Part shown: in pieces, positions 13,242 through 27,059 of the stretch
Position numbering within the stretch: position 1 is the first letter of the stretch
Layout: every line of letters begins with the position of its first letter
Origin: Hirudo medicinalis
Lineage: Eukaryota; Annelida; Clitellata; Hirudinida; Hirudinidae
Reading direction: 5' to 3'
DNA: 64,000 bases
Assembly: GCA_011800805.1 (NCBI GenBank)
Contig: MPNW01000368.1
Location: 240,567-304,566, forward strand
Made by a program: the position numbers and the translations under genes
Notes under the pieces: generated by a model
What the model saw: only the letters and a program-made list of their open reading frames with translations
Database searches by the model: none
What the model was told of the DNA's origin: nothing

Positions 13242-14043
13242 TTACTGTTATTACTTAACTCCTTTGTTAAACAAAGAAGTTTTGCTTGAACATGCTACTA
13301 TAATCACACTCGGATTCATTATCATTACCATAGTCTACATGTACACTAGTTTGTGCTTTCAACCAACCACCCCAAGACATTATTATGAATAAATAAAGCA
13401 TTTAAAGACAAATTTTAAAATCCAGTAATAAAATGATTTGAATGTTGTTTGTGAATGTCGCTCGTTTGGATTTTTTTACTTCAAAAGACTCGAAAACATT
13501 TTTGAAATCCCGAGAGTTTTCATGTTCTTTTTCGAATTAATTGATTTTCATTAAATCCATGCGAGCATCATTTTTTACGTTCAAAAAATGTGAAAGGCAA
13601 ATATTTGGTGACAGTTAAATTAAGGACAAATTGTTGATGTTATTATTACTATTACTATTGCTATTGTCGTTATTATTGTTATCGTTGTCGTACGAGTTTT
13701 GCATCCACCAGCGGATGGTATGTAACGGGGTCATCCAGTGCCCCAACGGAGCGGTCGAACATCCGCTCTTCACCCAGCTGCGGTGAGTGCTTCTGACGTT
13801 GCCATGACTACTGCTGCTGAGCACGTGGTCCAAACGATGGGACTTAGGGCGCGAGTGGGTTTGGTTTGATCGAACAGTGAGGGTGATTAGCGTTTCATCT
13901 GGGGATTGGTTGATGAATGGATGGATGGGCGGACGGACGGATGGATGAGGAAATAGAGAAAGTCTTATTCTTGAGTCTCCTGAGTAAATTGGATGGACTG
14001 TGATGAATACCTATCGACTAAACTTATGATTTATATTATTTTC

Positions 14044-14080
<37 letters not shown>

Positions 14081-17000
14081 TGTCGAATAATACAATCACC
14101 CTAAATTATGTCGATGGGAAAGAAGTATTACTTTGTTGAGTAAACATCGACTTTCCTCAATTCATCTTCCATTCCTCCGAATCTCAGATTTCTTCAGACT
14201 TTAAGTAATGAATTCTTAACTTAATTCCATTCATGCTAATCCATGCTGCTTCATCCTTACATTTCTTCGTTCTGATGAGCACTTAGTGAACAGTGATTTT
14301 TAAAGATCTCCGCAATAATTAATTAATTATAATAATAAATAATTAATAATAATTATTATTATTATATCTATTCTTAAAGTCAGTGACATTCTTGATGTCA
14401 TGAGCAGCTATTTGAATATGGAATAAATGAGTGATTAACACCGATTGTGGCAGTCTTTTAAGTTCTGACTTGGTACGTAATTGTACTTAATTGTAATAAT
14501 CAAGGATTTAAGTAATTGTACTTAATTGTAATAATCGAGTATTTAAGTAATTGTACTTAATTGTAATAATCGAGTATTTAAGTAATTGTACTTAATTGTA
14601 ATAATTGAGTATTTAAGTAATTGTACTTAATAGATTATAATTTGTGTGCGCTACTTGAAGATGACTTGATTGACAACCTATTCTCTTGAGCAGTCAGCTA
14701 TTTGTTTCTGGCGCGTGTTTATTTGAAGCAATTGGTTGGCAACTTAATTAAGTCCTTTGAAGGATGTCTTTCGTAAGACACGATTACATTAATTGCTTAA
14801 TTAATTACATTAATTGCATTAAACGGGATCACAATGAAATTGAGCGGTTGTGAAAACTCAATGAACAAGACGAGTTATGTTTGTCTTTTTGATCAGCACG
14901 GAGAAATTAATTGGTTTGAGTCTCGAACGGGTCGAGTCTTGCTGGGAAGATTATGAAACCCGTCACCTTGGAAACCAAATAGTAATAATGATGATGATGA
15001 CGACGGCGACGACAACAACAACAACAATAATAATAATAATCAATTAAAAAAATAATTTCCGTGATAACCGACAAACAAGACATGATAAATCTTGACGATA
15101 TTTGCATTCATCTCAGGTGACCAAGGGTCAAAGTTCAACTTCAAGTCACCTGCTCCCAAGGATGCCTGTCTCCCCCCGTACAAGTTCCCCTGCGGATCGG
15201 ACTCCACCTGCATCCCAGCCTCTCATCTCTGCGATGGGGTTAAAGACTGCTCTGATGCATCCGATGAATTGGAGAAAGCATGTGAGTTGTTGTCATGTGA
15301 TTCGTTCCAGGTGTATTTATTACTTATTAATATTGTTCTTAATCTTGATTGTCTCAACTAAATACGCAAACATTCACGCAAACACACACACACACACACA
15401 CAGTCTTATAAACGCAACGCGAAAGCAGAGCTACGTTCCAGCACGTAGCAAATTCAAAAGTCCACTCCGAGCCTCAGAGAACCCAGGTTCTTAAAACAAG
15501 CATTTTCACTCAACGGTACAACATCAAATCTTGTTTTAAAACAAGAGATCAATCCAATCCAATTTCTTACAACGTCTACCTTTGTTATGGTGTTTCCTTT
15601 ATTTGGAGATTTCCTAACGGAAATACCCGACAGAAACTGATAGACAAATTATTGTGGTCCTGGAAAATGCAGAAGATACAAAGTTGGTCCAAAATTAAGA
15701 TGGAATTTGTTGGAGTGGCACTCCGCCATTTGCCTTAAATGACGTCTGGTCGGGCAAGTTTATTTCTTGTCATTAGACATGGGCAAGTTCTTGGCAAACC
15801 AAACTTGAAATGCCGCAAATAAAACATTAGCAGCTTATTAACTCGTGACTGCTGTGATTCCTGACATAACATTTTGAACAACTCATAAAAACAGATCCAC
15901 GACTTGAGATTACAAGTGAAAGGGATTCGAGCGTCACAAAATGCACTCGGAGGTGAATGATTGAGGATCGAGCGGCAGGATTGGGCGTGTAAACGTGCCT
16001 TGCATCTCGACTGGTGCCGAATTGCATTCAATTCTACCACTCCCCTGCCAGAACTCCGTTCCGTCCTTTTCCTTGTAAATCTTCAGAGCGGTCCATCGTG
16101 GCACGTTTTTTGCTTTATTGGATTCTCTTGCAATCTTTATTCTTGTCGAGGCGTTGAGAGGGTTTTATTGAGAAGTTCACTTTGCTTCAGTAAATGTGTC
16201 AATTTCCATTGACAATGTGTGTTACTGTCAACAACACTGAACATCAGTGGCGCTGCCAGGATTTTGAAATTGGTCGGGGTAGGGGTCAATTTTTTTTACC
16301 TATTACCTATTTTTTTTTAAAGTATTACACCAGTAAAGAATAGTGCTGGTGGATTAGTGGCAAACAATTAATTTCACACTAAGGAGAGATAAGGAAAGCA
16401 AAGACACTTGTAATTTAGTTATCGAAACTTTTGATATGTAATAAATATTGATTTCAGGAACTTTCCTGGATATAGTACTGCTCCTTTCAATGAAATTAGC
16501 TACTTGTACCTCCCACAAAAAAAGTATACGACTTTAGAAAATATCTTGAGACATACCGGGAGGGATAGGGGTGCACTTGCCCTCCCCTGCTAAGCCTATG
16601 CTGAACATTAGGTGATGTGTTGAGTTCGAATCAGAAAATAAAAAATCGAATCGTTCGAAGAAAAACATGACATTAAAGCCATGATTGTTTAGATCCTGTT
16701 TAGAGACTGGTCGTCATTTTATTCATATTATTCAGATCAATTTTTTTTTGTTGCTGTTCACTCCCTCTCCTAATCTCTTCTCTAATCGCCCCTTCTCTCC
16801 TTATACCCCCCACACCCAGAAAAAAAACATCATTACGTGACGCCTAAAAAGTCGTTATAAAGTCGTGCTAATAACTCTGGGAAAAGTGAAAGATCAACTT
16901 TGATCGTTGTGGTGGCCAATCAAAAGAGGACAGAAACAATGAATGGGTTGCATTGCGCTGCTATTGGATGGTTTGTATTAACCGCCTGTTTCTAATTAAA

Positions 17001-18073
17001 ATTAACGAGATGTCGATGCACTGTCTTGATCTATGGCTGCCTCGCTGTTGTTGTTGTTGTTTTCCACACTACGGGTGTGCGTGCAGAAACATCCACACGC
17101 CCATAAAACTTGTGGAAATATGAACAAACACACTCATACGCACGTGCTTGCAAACATCCAGCCACATGCGCCCATAAACATCCGAGCTCTAGAGTTGGTT
17201 TGTTTAAGGATGGAGTTGAAAAATTGGAGCTGACATGGAGATCCTGTGACATCTGCCTTAACACGTGTGGAGCATGATTATCTTTACAGGTCTCCATCAG
17301 AAATGTCTCTGTTATTCGACTGTTGGTTTAAGTGTTTTGTATTGTTTGTGTATTTCGGTGTTGCATTCAAATGTTGTATTTTAGTGTAACGAGTTTTTAT
17401 TTACTTGTATGGTTTGTATTTGTTGAGTGAAAGTGAAATGTTGAACTTAGAAAACTGCAAGTTGAAACTACATAAAATTAATTGCAGGTTGACCGAATGG
17501 GTTACATTCCTGCATGCGGCGGTAATTGCAAAAGTCGTAATGTGTCGTGTTCGAAACCCAGCCTGCACTCCCGCAAGCGCCCTTGGGAAGGAGCGCTGTG
17601 TAAATGGCCGTATAACAAAAAGCACCTCTGACGCTATGCTTAGGGCGCTATATAAATGAACTAAACATTTACATCGCAGTTGGAATGCTTCGAATGAATG
17701 CCCTGACGGCAGAAACAACAATCAAAACCACTTGGTTGCATCTTCATCGTTTTGCTGACTTGTAATTATGCTTGAGTGTCACTGTAATACGGACGTGTCG
17801 AAGTTGTTCACATTCACGTGATGAACGAACGACGACGACGACGATGATGACGGTGATGATGGTCATTTTTACAGTAATCCTCTAACGTAAAGTTTTATAA
17901 TCACTTAATTTTGATCCACTTTTTTTTTAATCATATTCAAATATCGGCATGAACAAATTAAAATATTTCTAGTAAACATACAACAACAACAGCAAAAACA
18001 ACAATAACAACAACAACAACAATAATAATATTAACATTGATAATAACAACAGCATTGACAATAATTGATATAA

Positions 18074-18114
<41 letters not shown>

Positions 18115-21100
18115 TAATGACAATAATAATAATAACACCAGCGAAGGTGATGCTAAAGGACAGCATAGAGAAGGAGAGAATAGAAGAACTGCGTGAGAAA
18201 CCAATGCATCAATGCATGGACAATTTTTTTGCAGCCTCGGAAAACCTTTTGTTGACAAAGAAGCAAGTTGTGCTTGGTTAAGAAGTGCAGGACTCAAAGG
18301 AGAAACTGAAAGCTTGATTATGGCAGCTCAGGACCAGACACTCAATATCAGATACCATCAAAGTAAGATCTTCAAGAAACAGATCTAAGCAATTGCAGAG
18401 TCTGTGGCAAGGTCCAAGAAACCGTAAGCCACACGATGGCAGGTTGCACGGTGCTGGCATCAACTGAATATTTGAACCGACATAATAGGGTGGCCAGCTA
18501 AGTTCATTGGGTAGTATGCCGTGAGCTTGGTTGTGAAGTTCCCAACAAATGGTATAAACACCAACCCTAAAGTATGGTAAATGTAAACGAGAATACCATT
18601 TTAAGGGAGTACACAATAATAACGGACAGAAAAATCTTAGCCAACAGACCTGTCATTGTCATCCATTGTCTTGTATGCTAATCGGCAACAACAATAATAA
18701 CAATAACAATAATAGCATCGACAGTAATTGCTATAAAATTGTGAAGACAGTAAATTACAAAGGAACGACGTATTATTCTTCTTCACATCCACACGGACTC
18801 AGATAGCTTTGATTTGTTTCATCCTCGTTCTCTTTCTCAAGAGTTCACCTGGTGCTTCGATGTTTTTTGCGTTTTTTTATTCGACGAAATATTTAAAGCT
18901 TATTTAAAGTATTAAAGCTTTAGCATTTAAACGAACGATTTGTTGTTGTTTTGAAAAGATGGGTTTTATTGCTATCATAAAAATAGATTTGGCGATTAAA
19001 GGATTTTAGGATTGGATGAGGATTTTAATGGATAATAGAATATAATCTAAAAATATAGATTATAAAATATATTATAAAAATATAATTTATAGATATGATC
19101 TAAAAATACAATTTATAAATATAATATAAAAAGTTACTAAGATAAAAAAAAAGACAGGTCTCCATGATTAAAGAAGTCTTCGTTTTTTGCTTGTAATTAC
19201 AATTAAAATAAAAAACATTTTTCGACGAGAATGATTGAGAAGATGTCGAGCTGCAATGTGATTAAATAAGATGATTAATTGAAAAATATAATTAAATAAA
19301 AGGTAGAATTATTTGAAAAATGTAATCAAATACAAGATAGAATTAATTGAAAAATGTAATCAAATAAAAGATAGAATTAATTGAAAAATGTAATAAAATA
19401 GAGGAATGAATTCAGTAATTGATGTGATTGGGGTGATGTTGAAGACATTGACATGCATGCACTTTGTGGATTCTTCTTACGTCTTCTGCTCAGCTTCCTG
19501 TGCCTGAAATTGGATCCTTTTCATTGAGTCGACCTTGAGCTCTTCTTTTTTGCATTTATATTGAAACTACTGTAAATGTTAATCATAATAATAATATTTA
19601 TAATTAATACATTAATTAATTGTGTGAGCTATTAGTCATTTCACAAATGTGCAGTGTTAGTATTTTTTTTACTAATAATGACATTTATTATTATTATTAT
19701 TATTATTATTACATTATTTTTCTTATCCTCTCACTACATTTGAGATGCAAATCAGTTTAACAAACTTTTTTAGAGTGATAATAAAAGCAAGGTCGAAAAT
19801 CAAAGGAAATTTAAAAAAAAATTTACATGATTAACAACACTGGTTATTTATTAACATTTATAACTTCTAATTATAACTTGTAATAGTAAGTTGTAATTAT
19901 AACTTGTAATCATAGCTAAAACTATTACATAATTTTCAAACTTAGTTCCTGTCCTCTCAAACAAGAGTACTCTCTTAGACAACAAGCTCGACCTTGTTAC
20001 AAGCGTCTCTCTTGTGATTCATAAAATATCTCCTTGTCTCCTTGTCCAAACTGTGTTCACATGAGTATATCATTCCCTGTACAACCGTGGAAGTAACTCG
20101 TGCAACTAACAGATTATTATTGTATTTTATATTCATATAAATAAGACAGGTAGAGATATTCGAAGAATAATTATTTTGACCAAACAAGTATAAATTTTTA
20201 TTTATATAATATTTGTTAACTTGAAGTTGAATACAAACTCACGCATTGTGGGTTTTGACCCCTCAATTTGAAGTATTAAAAATGGTTCCAAACAATAAAC
20301 GAACAGAAATCATTACGTGAATCTAAGATGATGACTGTGATGATGACGATGATGATACTTATTCACTGTTACAAATATGTGCAACGAAGAGGATAGATTT
20401 CAATTTGGCTTTGAAAAAGGTCATCAGGTGATGTCCTTGGTGGAGCCGTGGGGGTCCCAGCTCTTGATTAACTATGACTATCCCATCGACAACTGTTGTG
20501 CCTTGTTTATGCAATTATTATATTCTACTATTTGTAGAACTAAATTATTTTTCCACGTCATCACCACATCACAACGTTGTCACATTGTGCATGACATCTT
20601 CATTCCTTGCACTTGTTTTTCATCCTCCACACTTTATCATTGGACTGCAATCTAAGCTCCTTAAGGCCGAATGATTGAACCTTCACAAATCCAGGCACGA
20701 TTTTCACTCTTAAGCTTCGATATTACCTCTTATTATTGGTGTTATTCTTCATATTTCTTTCTTATTATTGGTGCTATTCTTCATATTTCTTTCTTATTAT
20801 TGGTGTTATTCTACATATTTATTTCTTATTATTGGTGCTATTCTTCTTATTTCTCTCTTATTATTGGTGTTATTCTTTATATTTCTCTCTTATTATTGGT
20901 ACTATTCTTCATATTTCTCTCTTATTATTTGTGCTATTCTTCATATTTCTCTCTTATTATTTGTGCTATTTTTCATATTTCTCTTTTATTATTGGTACTA
21001 TTCTTCATATTTCTCTCTTATTATTGGTACTATTCTTCATATTTCTCTCTTATTATTTGTGCTATTTTTCATATTTCTCTTTTATTATTGGTGCTATTTT

Positions 21101-24100
21101 TCATATTTCTCTTTTATTATTGGTGCTATTCTTCACATTTCTCTCTTATTATTGGTACTATTCTTCATATTTCTCTCTTATTATTGGTACTATTCTTCAT
21201 ATTTCTCTCTTATTATTTGTGCTTTTCTTCACATTTCTCTCTTATTTATTGATGCTATTCTTCATATTTCTCTTTTATTATTGNACTATTCTTCATATTT
21301 CTCTCTTATTATTGGTACTATTCTTCATATTTCTCTCTTATTATTTGTGCTTTTCTTCACATTTCTCTCTTATTTATTGATGCTATTCTTCATATTTCTC
21401 TTTTATTATTGGTGCTATTCTTCGTATTTCTCTCTTAATCTTATTATCTCTTATTTTTCTTATTATCCGATTTTCTCGGTAATTCTCTTGAGATTTGTCA
21501 ATTAAGTTTCGCATCGGTTTATTTTTATTCTTATCTTCACACAATTATTCTTATCTTCACAAGGATGTCACCAGCAGCTGAAACTGCTGAAGAAGGTGAC
21601 TTTAATATATTTCTACTTTATTAAGACTTAAGACTTAGAAAATTTTGAGACATTCGATCATATACGTGACCATAAGCTTTATGGCATGAAGCATTAACAA
21701 CTTGATTTGATGATTGGCGGTATTTTATATAAATAATGACATAATATAATAAGTTATTATTATGAACGATACGTTCCATAACTGGACTATTATGATGAAT
21801 TGTGCCATATTTGAGATGACGTGTTTGAATGCTTGATTTGTCGCAGATAAATGTTCTCAATTCTCAGCAGATTGTGATTCTGTCACCGGTTGGATTTGTT
21901 GTGCCACCCACCAGCCTTTTCCGAGTAAGGCACGACCACCTGTTACTAATTAAGACCAGTTGATGGTAATTTGTAGGCTCATCAGGTCTTTACTGCTTGA
22001 TCTATTTCGTAATAGTTTTTCGACTTAATACTTCGACGACGAGTGTCTAAATTTTAATTTGCATTCCACAAGTATCCACTCACTTCTTAGAAAACAAAAA
22101 CACATCAAAACAGCTTAGTTAAACAATAAAAACAATGCTACTGACTTCTTGTAACTAGCGCATTAACACAGAGAAAGTTTGTGGCCATGCAATTGCGCAA
22201 GAAGACCATCTCGACAATTTAAATGGTTGAAGTGGTTGAATGATTGAATTGGTTGAAATGGTTCAAATCACAATCCACACTTTCATTGCAATCGTCTGAA
22301 CAAAGTCTGAACTGATCCGAGCGAGGAAGCACGCGGTATTGATACTTTTTCAATTGTTTACACTGGAAAGGAATTTCACTCGTCGATAGCATCCTGTCGA
22401 GATGTCTGCATATTCGAGTGCATTCTGTACTTTTTCTTCCCTAGTTTACCTGCCTTCTCTCCAACATTCAAATGCGAATGTGAAAAGGTTTGTTAATGTT
22501 TTCGAAGGTCCAAGAGTTGCCTCTCTTTCGAGTTTGTTTTCAAGATCACCTTTGGACTTTGAAGGTGATTGAGCAAATTGGGACCCGCGTTTCTTTATCA
22601 CCTTCTTACGTTACGTTAGACTTGCACTTTACAAAGTTCACTGCAGCCACCGTGGCCGCCACACGCAACATTGCATTTATTGTAAATATTTTAAATTGGA
22701 ACTTTAATATTAATTTTTTAATAATTTTTCATTTTCTAATTCGTTGCTTTTTTTTATTCGAGCTCATTTTGCAAAATTCCAAGAATCTAAAAATGAAGTT
22801 ATGAAAGTCATGCCTGAGTATTTATAGATGAACGAAAAGGGACATGTTGCTAGAGACGTGTTGCCAATGAATCCATGTTTACTTGTCCAAGACGTGGTGG
22901 ACTTTAAAGCCACATTTGAAATACGTCTTTCGTACAAGCTAATGTGTCGACATACAAAATGTTTGCACTTTATAGTCATTTATTTTACTAATTAATTAAT
23001 TAATTTATTTATTTGATTTATTAAAAAAAAATCAAATTATTCGTCGAATCAGACTAACTTGTAGGCGCAAAACATTTGGCTGACATTCAATTAAGGACTT
23101 TCAAGGAGGAATTGTTTATTGCCCAATTAGCACCTGCCAACTTATAACAAGAAGAGAAAGACTCAAAAAGACTTTCCTAAGGAAAAAGTCCACGTTACAA
23201 AAACTTTGTTGTTGCGTCCTTTGTTGGTCACGAAGCCAAAAACTGATCAAACGTTCAAGTTCTTCAAACAATACGAATTAAGAAAAGACAACGACATTGT
23301 AAAACCTCGTGTGTGACACTTCTAGGTGTCACTCCAAATGATGATAAAATGGTAATGACGATACCTAAGTCACTTCACGCTCGTGACAGGCGCGTGACAT
23401 CTGATGATTTGCCTGTCACTCGAGGAGGCTTTGCTCTTCCAGGCATTATGGAACTTCTCTTTTAAGCTACGAAGCGTGACGCTACCGTGACCCAATTTTG
23501 ACAAGTTATCCAGAGCTTCGACATCAAAACGGCTGTGAAATCTCTCTGTACAAGAAAGTTCTTAAAGACTTTACTGCCCCATCGCAGAACAGCTAAGCTA
23601 GACTTCTGAAAATTATGAATGAATGTTTGTACTTTGAAATGTTACGCAATCAAAACATTGTCTTTTTTTTGGCGCTTTGATTATAATTTGATTGCAAGAG
23701 TTTGCAAAACAACTAAAAGTATTTTTAAGTTTTGATCTTAATTAAATCAATTCGAACTCATATCTAATATTGATGAGCAACTGATATTGTGCATTTTTAA
23801 TGAAATCTCTTTCATCCTTGGAGAGCATGGTTCGGGACCAACTTTGAAGCACAACTTTTGACTTCAAAGTGGGCGTCGTGGCCAGAATATCTCTGATTAC
23901 TCTTTGAGCTAATAAATGCTCTGTCGACATCGTCAGCGTCATTGTCATCATCACCATCAGCATCATCATTATCATCATCGTCATCATCGCCATCATTGTC
24001 TTAATAAGATTTTATGCGCTTTTTAATCCGTTACTGTCGCTTCGACGTAATCATCATCGTCATCACCATCAGCAGTAGTTCCGTCATCATTTCCTGTACT

Positions 24101-27018
24101 ATCACTATCATCACTTATCATCATCCCGTGATCATCGTTGCCAGCAGAAGCGTCCTTGAGTTTGACAGTTTGTTTAGAACACGTGTTATCGCAGCAGTTC
24201 GTCGGTGAAGTGGAATGATTTCGCTTTTAGTCCTAGCACGGAGGAGATTTCTACACGATGAGGACGACCGAAAGTCTAGATTTGGAACAGAAACTGAGCT
24301 GTTGTTTTCGTTCGTTGTTATTAAAGGCCGTTACATAACTGGATGATTATGAGGACGGTGCTCCCGCAGCGGGATTCGAATCCGTGCTGCCATCGTGAGA
24401 GGCGGGAATCTGGCAGAAACTTAACAGAAAGTGAGCGCTATTATTTGACAACACATATATCACAGGCATCACGTGTAACACTTATATCACGAGCACAAGT
24501 GACAATGACACAATGAAGAGAATAGCTTGGTCACATTAATTTCTACAACATAATGACCTTTGGTAGCGACGACTATTTAATGATGTGCGATGTGATAACA
24601 TTTGTAATGTAGTATGCAGTAATTGTAATATCATGCAGTCATCAAATCAGGAGATCCTTTGCATGGTGCGAATTGAGTGCTTTTGATGCTGTCCATCTGC
24701 AGCGCTGAATTGCTTTCAAACTGCATGGAATTCATCCAGAATTTGTTAGCCTGAGATAGTTTAAATTTCTCACCCAAGCATTTACTTAGGACGTAGAACT
24801 AAAGATGTGGTGAGATGAGTTTAGCTTTTGATAACGTGGGTTGAATTATTGAAGCACAATTTCTGCGTGGGAGGCTGACAACATTTTTAAAAAAGGAAAA
24901 CATGTTTGACAAGACTCAATGACAACGATTCCAAGTCGGATCTGCACCTAATAATAAGGAGAGTAAAAAAACGATAATGGAAATAAGCGAGTGAGTAAGC
25001 TTCTATTTTTGTGCTTTGAGTTTGCATTGTCCTAATCATGTAGTCATGGCGGGTTCGCGTGTACAAAAAGTTAGTTAAATCCTGAGAATGAAATCTATTA
25101 AGATGAATGCAAGACAAGGACAAGGACAAGGACAAGGACAAGGACAATCCTTTTGTCGTTTAAATTCATTGCAGCTCGTTTGTTACTGCGTTCACCTGGC
25201 GTTCTCAGGTGTTGGATTTGAATGCTAAAGCTGATAATCCTAAACATGTTGACAGTTTTTTGAAGTCTGCCGAACTGTTATCACCGCAATAATAATAATC
25301 ATCATCATCGTCGTCATACTTAATATTGTTGTTGCTATTAAACTATTATAATAAATAATTTGCATCGTGTTCAAAGAACAGGTGAATGTTGTTTGTAGCA
25401 GTGACAATGATGCGCTGTGGATGATGGATGTTTTTTTTATGAATGGCTGCATGTCATGGCTTAATGTCATGGCTTAATGACTGCAGTCAAGAAATGTTTC
25501 TGCCTCATTTTTTCGTAAAAAAAATCAATTTTTTCTATTCAACAAGGGGTTAATGTTGTAGGATCGTAAATCACACGCATTGAATCTCTAGATTTTAAAG
25601 TCAATCATCTGTCATGGTGGCTGGTCAGAGGATTTATTTGACAGCAATTCATCTCTTGGCCATAAGCAGTTTTTGCAGCTCACGCATTTGTCTTCCCATT
25701 CAACAATCAAAATGAGATAAACAGGCTCATGCGATCAGCCGACCAGCCGATCATGATCATCGTTGGCCAGGACGATCGACCCAGTTATTTGGGAATGCCG
25801 AGCTTTGTGTTTTTTTTTACATTTTGAATCTCATTTATCTAGGATTGAATTTTAGAGTAGACGAACAAAACATTCTCGAAAAAAAAAGTTTAATTTTGGG
25901 ATTTTAGAACTGCAGCCAGAAAATGTTGGTTTGCAAACTGGAATTTAAGTGAGCTCTGAAATAAAATACTTTTACACAAATATTTTTTTCGATATTTTAA
26001 AACATAAATTTGTCTGAAACGCTTGAACCTCTTTAAAGAAAACAGACATTCTCCCAAATGGAGAATGGCTATTATTTATGACAGGCCTCACAAAATAAAG
26101 AACATATTGCTGCCTTTAATAACAGAGGGGTGAAATAACATTGAGTTAAATTCTTGCCTACTTTCGCTTGAATAAATGATTATTATTAGTTGAATAAATT
26201 ATTATTATTATTATTATCATCATCATTATTATCATTATTATTAATTATATTTATTATTGATAATAAATAAATAAAATAAAATTAATGCTGTTGTTATGTT
26301 ATGACTTTGTGACTATCATGACTATTGTTACTATTGTCATTGACTTACATAAGATGCAAAAGAAGGAGAAATGGCTGATCACTATACTTATGATGATGCT
26401 GGTGATAATAGTGAATAATAATAATAACAACAACAACAACAACAACAATAATAATAATAATAATAATACAACTGCGTTGTTGTCATCGTCGTCGTCGTCA
26501 ATGTTTGATTTTTCTATTTCATCTCATCACAAAGTTACAAAATTCATTTTCAAAAAACCATTCCACGAAAAATTGAATTCTTTTTTTTCACCTTCAGGTA
26601 ATTTGAAGACAGAAATAAATAAATTTGGTGAGTATTTCTATTAAACGATGTTTAAAATTTGCATTTGAACGTAAATTTTATGGCGTAGCATTTGTAATCG
26701 TACCAGTGATTATTTATTATTGGAGAACTTAATTCTTCATGGTAACATTAGTTTTGTAAATGTTGTACCTGCATTATGAAGCACATGATGAGAATAATCC
26801 TACTATCATTTCCATTGAACATTCATCCTTTACTGATGAATGTGATGTGATGTGATGTCAATGTAGTGAGGCTTCTTAACTCTAATCCAGTGAGTGTTAT
26901 TGTTGTAGTTGTTGTTATGAAAGGGGCAAAGGTGAACCTGAATTTATTCTATAATAACAATAATAATAACAATAATAATAATAATAATAATAATAATCGT
27001 GATAATAACAACAACATC

Positions 27019-27059
<41 letters not shown>

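Larger units (their letters stand above)
8319..15116 (+). other. Intron 1 of the receptor gene, repeat-rich
   Basis: Contains a possible tRNA-like repeat on the minus strand (about 9395-9555), GAT/ATA triplet tracts (9731-9783, 10120-10200, 10371-10571), a (GTAT)n tract at 11061-11098, a 30-bp direct repeat (12183 and 12867), TTG tracts near 13029 and 13203, an orphan half-LDLa exon (13697) and a 35-bp minisatellite (14476). The many short open frames are triplet-repeat artefacts. Confidence 0.7.

Noticed and set aside
17401..17721. 106-codon minus-strand frame and 84-codon plus-strand frame
   Set aside because: Both fall on the SINE copy at 17484.
20731..21443. Regularly spaced 32-bp repeats resembling a CRISPR array
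   Set aside because: There are no unique spacers between repeats, and the context is a spliced animal gene.
20671..21505. Three overlapping forward frames of 193-245 codons
   Set aside because: They are the 32-bp minisatellite read in three frames; low-complexity F/I/L/S/Y sequence with no domain.
24371..24390. Possible tRNA gene (T-arm-like GGATTCGAATCC on the minus strand)
   Set aside because: No cloverleaf with acceptor and anticodon stems; the same motif recurs at 31715 as part of a dispersed repeat.
24887..25147. Minus-strand LSLSLS-rich frame
   Set aside because: (AAGGAC)n hexanucleotide repeat at about 25115-25147.
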